Below, piece after piece: positions 57,542 through 64,000 of a stretch of 64,000 nt of DNA (position 1 is its first letter; the number at the start of each line of letters is the position of its first letter). The position numbers were made by a program, and so were the translations under genes. Origin of the DNA: Crocodylus rhombifer (lineage: Eukaryota > Chordata > Crocodylia > Crocodylidae); the NCBI GenBank assembly GCA_038503035.1, contig JAVSML010001152.1, positions 5,066-69,065 on the forward strand. Direction: 5' to 3'. Below the pieces are notes generated by a model. It saw only the letters and a list, made by a program, of their open reading frames with translations. It was not told the origin of the DNA and made no database searches.

Positions 57542-58389
57542 AGCTAAGTACAGACATTCAAAAAGCTTGAGTAGGAATCAATCTAATTTATGTGGTTTTC
57601 TGTAAGCAGGCTAAGTTAGACCAGTAGCGAACACAATGCTCGCTATTGTGTGGGGGGCAGGGCAGGCAGGCTACCTGCACTGGCCTAGGCCAGCAGGTTG
57701 GGGGCATTCTTACTATGCCCGAGCATGGGTGCCTGGGAGTCCTGGGCTCTGTGTGTAGGAGCCAGGATTGGGGTCTGTGGGGCTGTGCCTGAGCACGGGG
57801 GCACAGGAGTCCCTGACTGGGTGTGAGAGCCAGACTGGAGCCCATGGGGTTTGCCCGAGTGCTGGAGTTCTCCTGGGCTCAGTGTCAGGTGTTTGTGTAC
57901 ATCATGGGGTGCTTCATGACAGGGTGGGGGGCATGGCCTGCGACTCGGTTGCCCAGGTCTCAGGTCTTGTTCAGGGTATGCAGATACCTCTCTTCTCCTT
58001 GCTACCTGCCTATATCTGACAGATAGCTAGAGGCAGGAGAGGGGCTGCGCAGGCTCAGCCCTGGGAAAGCTCGGGGGCAGGGACCACTGGGTGTTTGGCT
58101 GGGGCAGCCAAACGTGGATTAAGTGCTAGTGCACCTTTCTGCTAGGTATGGGCAGTAGGGGCCACAAAGGAGGCTGGGATGCTGGAGGACTAATTTGAAT
58201 TGATAGGGAATCTGGTACAGAGTTCAATTCACTGGTCTAATTTAACCTGATTAGATTTGAGTGCACTTCGATAGACCTGGTTCTGCCATTTTTAGACCAG
58301 TTAATGAGTGCTGAACCTCTGCATGATCACAGGTTTAGATCAGTTTCCAATCACTTAGATCAGTTTATGTGTAGTGTCTGCACCTGGAC
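57542..58389 (-). mobile_element. Family R DNA transposon, copy C (inverted)
   Basis: AGCTAAGTACAGACATTCAA then AAAGCTT at the left is the right end of family R, read inverted. The right edge is the complement of a GTGCAGACACTACACATAAA start, followed by ACTGATCTAA-type words in place of the ACTGGTTTAA of copies A and B. The ends match well, but the GC-rich centre is poorly alignable, so this is a diverged subfamily. Length about 848 bp. Confidence 0.6.
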
Positions 58390-59090
58390 GTAGTGTATCG
58401 GAATAAAGCCAAACCTACAGCATGTTTTGAACCTACAGCATGTATAATGGATTTTCATATGTAACAATATTTGTCTCTACTGGGAATGTTGGGATCACTG
58501 CAGGTAGAGAAAAGAACCAGTGTTTTTTGTATCCATTACCATTTGTAATGCTTCTTCATCACTTTACATTGGTTGCATGGAACAAATTGTTCATAAAGTG
58601 GGGGATTTTTTGCTGACTTCTTCTGGGAGTTCTACAATTCAGCTTCCCTAATCTCTCTGGTGTGAGGGAGTCTGAAAGATGGCATTTGTTACATGATGCT
58701 ATTAAATGGCTCACAGGGTGGCAACTTGAGGAGAGTTAACCAGAAAGGAGAAAGGATGTAGTTCAGGCACCATCATGATAAGTGCAGTATAAACTTCTCA
58801 AATGAGATTTGTGGAAGCTGGAAAGTTATGTAGAAGCAATAGGGTTTAATTTCTTGGCAAGCAAAAATAGAAATTCTCAGCTACTTGGCACTGAAACTCT
58901 TAAAGAACACTAAGAATAAGGGAAACAAGAAAGCAAAATGTTATATAAGTTGAAGGAGCCTTGAAACACTGGAAGTCTGGGGAGTTCTCTTGGAAACAGT
59001 GTTGGAACAACATTGGTTTATCAAGCAAAGCAGTATTTAAGGACAGCACATTCTGTATTGCAGTTCTCCTGGTGGGAATTTGCAAGTAAC
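58390..59090. other. Unassigned intronic sequence
   Basis: Contains a small direct repeat (AACCTACAGCATGT twice near 58412-58442). No gene recognised. Confidence 0.5.
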
Positions 59091-59093
59091 TAA

Positions 59094-59420
59094 GGGCTCC
59101 TATAGATATGCAGGGAGCTTGCTCCAGTGCGCTGGAAAGCCAGCGTGTCGGAGCAGACTGAATTAATCAAGTCTGCTGGAGCACAGAAATTGCTGCGCTC
59201 CAGCAGCCTTCCATGTCACGTGAATCAGTGTCCCTGCTCTGAGAAAATGGTAGTGGGGCGCTTTGAAATAAAACATATTCGATGAGCTTTAGTTCAGAGT
59301 GCCCCACAGCCATTTTTTCAGAGTGAGGATGCTGATACATGTGATGCATGGATGCTTTTAATTAGCATGGCTTGCTAATTAACAACCCAGTGCTGTCCCG
59401 GAGCAGGTGTAAAAATGCCC
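59094..59420 (+). mobile_element. Harbinger-like MITE family H, copy 3, with TAA duplication
   Basis: A 327-bp element starts GGGCTCCTATAGATATGC and ends GTAAAAATGCCC. GGGC/GCCC termini and flanking TAA triplets at 59091-59093 and 59421-59423 fit the 3-bp TWA duplication of PIF/Harbinger elements. It is the best-preserved of the three copies. Confidence 0.7.
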
Positions 59421-59424
59421 TAAA

Positions 59425-59580
59425 GCGGTGATTCTCAATCAGAGTATCATAGCACTCTGGTGCTGTGAGATCCTTTTAAGGATGATGCAGAATGCTGCAC
59501 AATGTTAGCACTGTTCAGTGTATATAACAGGGTCCAACGTCTGCTGCTTATTGGAGAGCTCCTGGTGGCAGCACTACACG
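59425..59580 (+). mobile_element. hAT-like MITE, left part
   Basis: AGCGGTGATTCTCAATCAGA then GTATCATAGCACTCTGGTGC and TGTGAGATCCTTTTAAGG matches the left-end style of the hAT family starting CAGTGGTTCTCAACCAG. It abuts the Harbinger-like MITE. The right end was not found, so 59580 is nominal. Confidence 0.45.
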
Positions 59581-60474
59581 TCCCTGCCCTGTGTTGCCAA
59601 GGAGGACTTCACTGCCAGCACTGACATGTTTCTCAAGGTTTGAGAGGCCTGTGCCCACCCAGCTGCAGGGGCACAGGCTGCTCAATAACGTTTTGTGTTG
59701 TGTCCTGCCCTTCTGTGTGCCTTGATCTTTATGCGGCACTGCTGCACCAACCAGCCTTGTCCTTGCTCCCACATCCTGCCTGACAGGCCCTCATAAATGT
59801 GGGTGCTGGAGCGCCAACAGCACTCCAAACTGGTGCAGCACCTCCACATCACTCCAGAGCGCCACGAGGTTACCTGTCTCCTCCTGGCTCTAGTTGGGGC
59901 CCCAGGTGGAGGGCATGGGCATGTGCACACATGTAGCCCTGGGCCTGGATGAAGAGGACAAGACCATGCTGGGTCCCATGCCAGCAGTCTGGGCCCCCAC
60001 ATGACTGTCCTGGTGTTGCCAGCCCTGGGCAGCTGCCAGCAGTGCCTAGTGCAGGGGCACGGCATGGGACTGTCTGCTTTGCAGCAGGGGCTGTGCTCTA
60101 CAGCACCTGCAGGCACAGAGCAGGCTGCTGGGGGCATGCTGCAGGCAAGTGGTGCTGTCTGTGCTGCCAGAAGCTGTCTGCAAGCAGTCCTGGGGGGCTG
60201 ACAGGGCTGGGCAGAGCCTCCAGCAGCCTCCAGCACCCTTGAGCATGCAGGTGGCCCCAGGAACAGTGCCATGGCAGCCACAATGCAGTGCAGTGCCAGG
60301 CAGCAGTGCTGGGGTGCTGGGAGTCAGGCCCAGCAAGGCTGTGGCCTGCCCAGGGGGAGACACAGGGCCTGGAGTGCCCTCAGGCTGCCTATGTTGTATG
60401 CTCCAGGGCAAATTTAATCATGATTAAGGGTTTTTACTGTGCAGTAACGCGTCTCGTTTAGACACACCTAGTGT
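59581..60474 (-). mobile_element. Probable PIF/Harbinger element remnant
   Basis: A GC-rich block whose right edge is the complement of GGTGTGTCTAAACGAGACGC, resembling the GGTGTGTCTACACG end at 9064. It encloses the Myb/SANT-like remnant on the minus strand. The 199-codon minus frame and the + frames over 59949-60427 are compositionally biased and are not called. The left edge is uncertain. Confidence 0.45.
59682..59874 (-). pseudogene. Myb/SANT-like DNA-binding domain remnant
   Basis: On the minus strand from 59874 the reading is NLVALWSDVEVLHQFGVLLA, then after a frameshift HIYEGLSGRMWEQGQGW followed by VQQCRIKIKAHRR and NTKRY up to the stop at 59682. The W...E..L, IY..LS.RM and QQCR.KIK spacing is that of the Myb/SANT-like domain (Pfam Myb_DNA-bind_4 type). 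That domain occurs in Harbinger accessory proteins and in host zinc-finger genes derived from them. The frameshift and lack of a surrounding gene favour a dead transposon copy. Confidence 0.55.
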
Positions 60475-62249
60475 AACCTTGCTTGAAGCATTAGCAAGAA
60501 CGTGAGTAAGTTGCTGTGACATTCTGTACTGAACTGTCCCATCAGAAATGAAGCTCAAATGAAACAAGTGTTGAAAAAAGACATATGGCTTATGGGAACT
60601 GGAATCGTCTCTAGTGAGAGGTAAAGTTATTAAATGAGTGGTGCCTGCCTATAATATAAAAGTTGGCAGGAATATGTTGGCAGTCCTTTCTTAGTATTTG
60701 CAAGGTCTCGTTCAGGATTGCTGCACGAGGCCTCGAAAATGCTAAACCTGTGTCCATGCCCCACATTGCATGGCACTGTATATGAATGTATATGAAGCAA
60801 TATGATCCTGCAAAAGTCCCTTAGAAGAATTAGTGTGACTATGGATACAGAGGGATGAGAAGACCTGGTTTGACTTTTGTTAGAATATAAAAATGTGCTG
60901 AAAGGCCAAACTATATTCCAAGAGAAATTGTATGTTTCATTTTTAAATTTAAAAGTGTTACTTTCTTTCTAGGACGGGATATACTGGGTAAAGTTGACTG
61001 CTCAACAGAAACAAAACATATATTGGGAATGTTTGATTTGATTATGAAAACTTGTCCTCAGATTCCAGGAGGAGAATTAGATTAGTTTGGGGCTGGCTGT
61101 GTGCACTATAGAATAGCAAAGCAATTGAATTAGAAGCAACTCAGTACTAATAACTTCCAGCGTTTCACCCCACATGTATCCATTACTAAGGCAAAGAAAT
61201 AGTGACCTATTCTAAAACAGGTTATTGTCAGGGAAAATAGGAAAGGTTTATCAGAGAGAGTTGTTCTTTATTGACTTCTGATGGAGTTTCAGTTTGATAA
61301 AATTCAAGGAACTCGGCACTTTTTAGAACCTTTGTATCAATCAATAGAACAAAGACAAAAGTAATGCTGGAGAGCTCGCTGTTTTAGAGAAATGGCCTCA
61401 TTAAAATGATAACTGCATAATATATACAAAGTTGGGCTTGTGACAACAACTAAGAGTAGTATTGTATCTAGCGCCTGTCTTTGGTTTGCAAGAAATACTG
61501 CATGTTTTTCACAAAGAAAACAAAAATGGAAAAATGTGTTGATGTTTATTTTCAGCTCTACAAAAAATTGCATTGTTGCATATTAACACGCACTGCAATT
61601 TTAAAGCAGGGTCTAACAATGGGAAGATGTGTGTTGAATATTAAGATTCAGCTCTTACATACAGTGGATCCATCATTAGGTATGAAAACCTGTTATAAAC
61701 AATATATACTTCTAAACAATTGAAATAGAGCCACATTTAGGTGAAACAGAAAAGCAGTAGTTTGGAAATCAGCCTGAATTCTTAAATTTAATGAATTTAT
61801 GAAAATACTTTTTTTTTTTTAAACAAACGCTTTCAGTTTTTACACATAATTAATCTGCTATTAAAATTTGGTAAGTGATTCCTTAATTCGCTATTAATGA
61901 AACACATAATTCAGGCTGTTGTGAGCTTTCTGAAATATAAAGGATTTTCAGTATTTTTTCTCTTTAATTGAATCTTAATACCCAGTGAGAGCAATAGAAA
62001 TGTTCATTGTACTTCACAAGATTCTGAGTCAGGCTCATCCTTACTCTGATCTGGTTGCAAAGGGTAGAGTTGAAAGAGGTTCCCATTTAACAGGATTTTT
62101 AAAGAGGGATTAAAAACCTAAGGATTGGTAACATTTCTTAAGTAAATTGTGTTGCCCCTATCTATTCACAGTGTAGACTGGAGGTAGCTGAATTAATAAG
62201 AGAAAAAAGTATGAATTTCTTTAACCCTATACAAATTTTTCCGTTTCTG
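60475..62249. other. Unassigned intronic sequence
   Basis: AT-rich. A short open stretch after CTTTCTTTCTAG at about 60961-60972 looks exon-like but was rejected. Nothing else recognised. Confidence 0.45.
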
Positions 62250-62525
62250 AAACCGAAGCTCCGGTACATGCCCATACAAAGACCCAGGCAGAAGGTAGAG
62301 CAGAGTGCCATCTTAGACTGACTCATTCAGAGAGGCATGCACTTTTGTAGGCAGCTGCCTACTTTGTCAGGTGAAGAAAGAATGGGTTTAAAGACTTTGT
62401 CCTGCAAGTCCATTCATAGCATCTAAAGAAGTAGCCTGTCACCTATGAAAGTGTATGCCTCTCTACGTCAGTTAAGGTGCCACCCTGCCTGCTTTCTGCC
62501 TGACTTCAGACTAACATGGCTCCAC
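62250..62525 (+). repeat. Common reptile interspersed repeat (unnamed here)
   Basis: The sequence contains, in order, GCACTTTTGTAGGCAGCTGC, AGTAGCCTGTCACCTATGAA then AGTGTATGCCTCT, TCAGTTAAGGTGCCACCCTG and CTGACTTCAGACTAACATGG. This set of phrases (a cysteine-free, non-coding '...TATGAAAG...TATGC...AAGGTGCCAC...GACTAACATGGC' repeat) is widespread in turtle and crocodilian genomes. A shorter relative lies at 40140-40250 in opposite orientation. The class was not determined. Confidence 0.5.
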
Positions 62526-64000
62526 ATACAAAGACCAAGGATAACATTTTCAGAAACTCCTAAATACTATTTACAAAAGTCTTTGGGACCTGAACTCCTG
62601 AGTGCTTAAGCTATTTAGCTTGGTCTTCAAAGTCATTTAGGTACTTCTGAAAATTGCAGTAATGAACTGCAGCTGTCAGACCTTTTGATTTCTCCATCAT
62701 CGTCATTATTTGAACATATTTTAACTTATACTCTGCATAATTCCCTATTTTAAAAGCAAAATGTTTTGCCTTTAAAAATGTTTTTTTCATTATGGTGTTG
62801 AGCTCTTATAGAAAAGCAACACAACAAGATAATTTGCACTCTGCTTTTAAAAGTGTTGAAAAGGGTACCCTTTGTGCAGAGGAGGCTTCTTCTCTCTGGC
62901 AAAGCTGTAGCCTTCACTTTCAGGGGAACTAAATGTATCAACATTGGAAAAAAACGAGTCCTATTTAAACCTGAAAGCCTACTAGATGGGACAAAAACCC
63001 TGCATTTTTAAAGGGGAAAAAGCCATTCATGAGAAGTATAAAATGCAATTTTGTTTTAAAGCTCACTAAAAGCTATATAGGTCATGAAGACAATCAGTCT
63101 TTTTATTCTTTGAAATAATTCACATTACAGCCCTGTGTATTACTACCCTTATCGCAGAAAAGCCTTTAGATTTGTGTTGGCAGATAATTACAAATTGATT
63201 TCTGGACCCCTCATTTTGAGAGTGGTTCTGAAAACCTTTTCTTTTTTTCCTTTAAAAGCCTCTTATGATTTCTCCTGCATCCTACTGAAGTAGTACTATC
63301 ATGATGAGCTAGCCAGGTGTACTAAACCACAGGGCTATACAAAGGAGCCACACAGTATAAAACCCAAAATGTTCTAGAAATGAATTGTGAGGTACTGCAT
63401 GCAACTGCTCTAGGCAGCATATTTAATGTAAAGCCATCTTTATCTTGACTGTCACTCAGAATTGAAATAATTTTACAAACAGGAGATAATTTACTAAATG
63501 ACTGAAAAAAGTACAAGTTTGACACATATATAAATTTCAGTTTACTGTAACTTTTTTTAAACAAACTAGAATTTTAAGTGTACATTTTGACCTTCTTTTA
63601 CTACTTAATCAGTTTGGGAGTTCCTTTTTAATATGTAACATTTAGATTGTGAAGGTGATATAGTAAAGACTTGTTGGTCCATTGTGATTTTACTCTTTCT
63701 TGCTCATGCGTATATGTGAGGGGTTAAATTTATTCATGGAGTAATATGAGTGACTTCATTACCACAGCCTATGTGGCAAAGGGAGGTCACACTGAGGACT
63801 CTTTGCAATATACAGGGAAGAGTGTTTTTGCATACAGGAGGAGGTGGACAAAACTTTCTTTGAACAACTGATGGATGATTCCAGATCATAGCACTTGGTT
63901 CTCATGGGGGACTTTAAATTACTGAAACATCTTTTGGGTGGGAAACATAGCGGTACACAAGTAGTCCCGCAAATTCTTGGAGTTTTAGGGATAACTTTTT
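62526..64000. other. Unassigned intronic sequence
   Basis: AT-rich up to the window edge. No gene, exon or repeat recognised. Confidence 0.5.

Larger units (their letters stand above)
18022..64000 (+). other. PTPRN2: PTPRN2 intron downstream of the exon
   Basis: It begins with the donor GTACAGT at 18022. The next PTPRN2 exon, expected to begin near a TWQDDYTQYV-like reading, was not found on the + strand up to 64000. The remainder is therefore read as one intron of at least 46 kb. Most recognisable content is transposable elements, listed separately. Confidence 0.65.

Noticed and set aside
59682..60281. 199-codon minus-strand frame taken as a whole gene
   Set aside because: Only its last third carries the Myb/SANT-like pattern, and that pattern needs a frameshift. 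The rest is Cys/Pro-rich chance reading.
60961..61086. Exon-like stretch after CTTTCTTTCTAG with about 36 open codons containing RDILGKVDCSTE
   Set aside because: No similarity to PTPRN2 or another known protein is apparent, the frame ends in a stop without a donor site, and open runs of this length occur by chance.

Overview
The window reads as intronic DNA from a non-avian reptile, most probably a crocodilian. Three CR1 LINE copies carry reverse-transcriptase frames and 3' ends of the CTATGAATCTATGAAT type, and there is a rich set of hAT, Tigger and Harbinger-like DNA transposon relics. The base composition is AT-rich with no bacterial-style gene packing. The species call rests on repeat style recalled from known genomes, and a turtle cannot be excluded.

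Only one host coding exon could be supported. It is 17908-18021 on the + strand, 114 bp between two phase-1 introns. It matches the conserved N-terminal (RESP18-homology) segment of PTPRN2 (phogrin / IA-2beta), a dense-core-vesicle protein of neuroendocrine cells. The window is therefore read as the end of one long PTPRN2 intron (1-17907), this exon, and the start of a second long intron (18022-64000).

From 1 to 17907 the intron holds a G-rich tract, old CR1 and tRNA-like fragments, a Harbinger-like MITE, and a repeat of about 815 bp (family R). It also holds a Tigger-type MITE nested inside another TIR element that contains a perfect 19-bp inverted repeat, a hAT MITE, a second Tigger-type MITE, and a solo LTR flanked by a perfect 5-bp duplication. 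A 320-bp repeat occurs in the same orientation on both sides of the exon.

From 18 to 32 kb there is a second solo LTR and then the most interesting locus. A 5'-truncated, frameshifted R2-like LINE (reverse transcriptase end, zinc-knuckle-like motif, restriction-like endonuclease) interrupts a copy of family R instead of 28S rDNA. A decayed CR1 follows.

From 32 to 49 kb there are MIR-like SINEs, a degenerate minus-strand Ty3/gypsy-like element with a SCAN-like gag piece, ancient and younger CR1 fragments, and a GC-rich mosaic interrupted by a hAT element. From 49 to 55.6 kb almost nothing is recognisable. From 55.6 to 64 kb there is a young-looking CR1 with an open 339-codon frame, an inverted family R copy, a Harbinger-like MITE with TAA duplications, and a Myb/SANT-like remnant of a probable Harbinger accessory gene.

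No gene system with a new function was found. The noteworthy content is transposon history. Edges of old repeats are approximate, because all comparisons were made by eye between copies inside this window.
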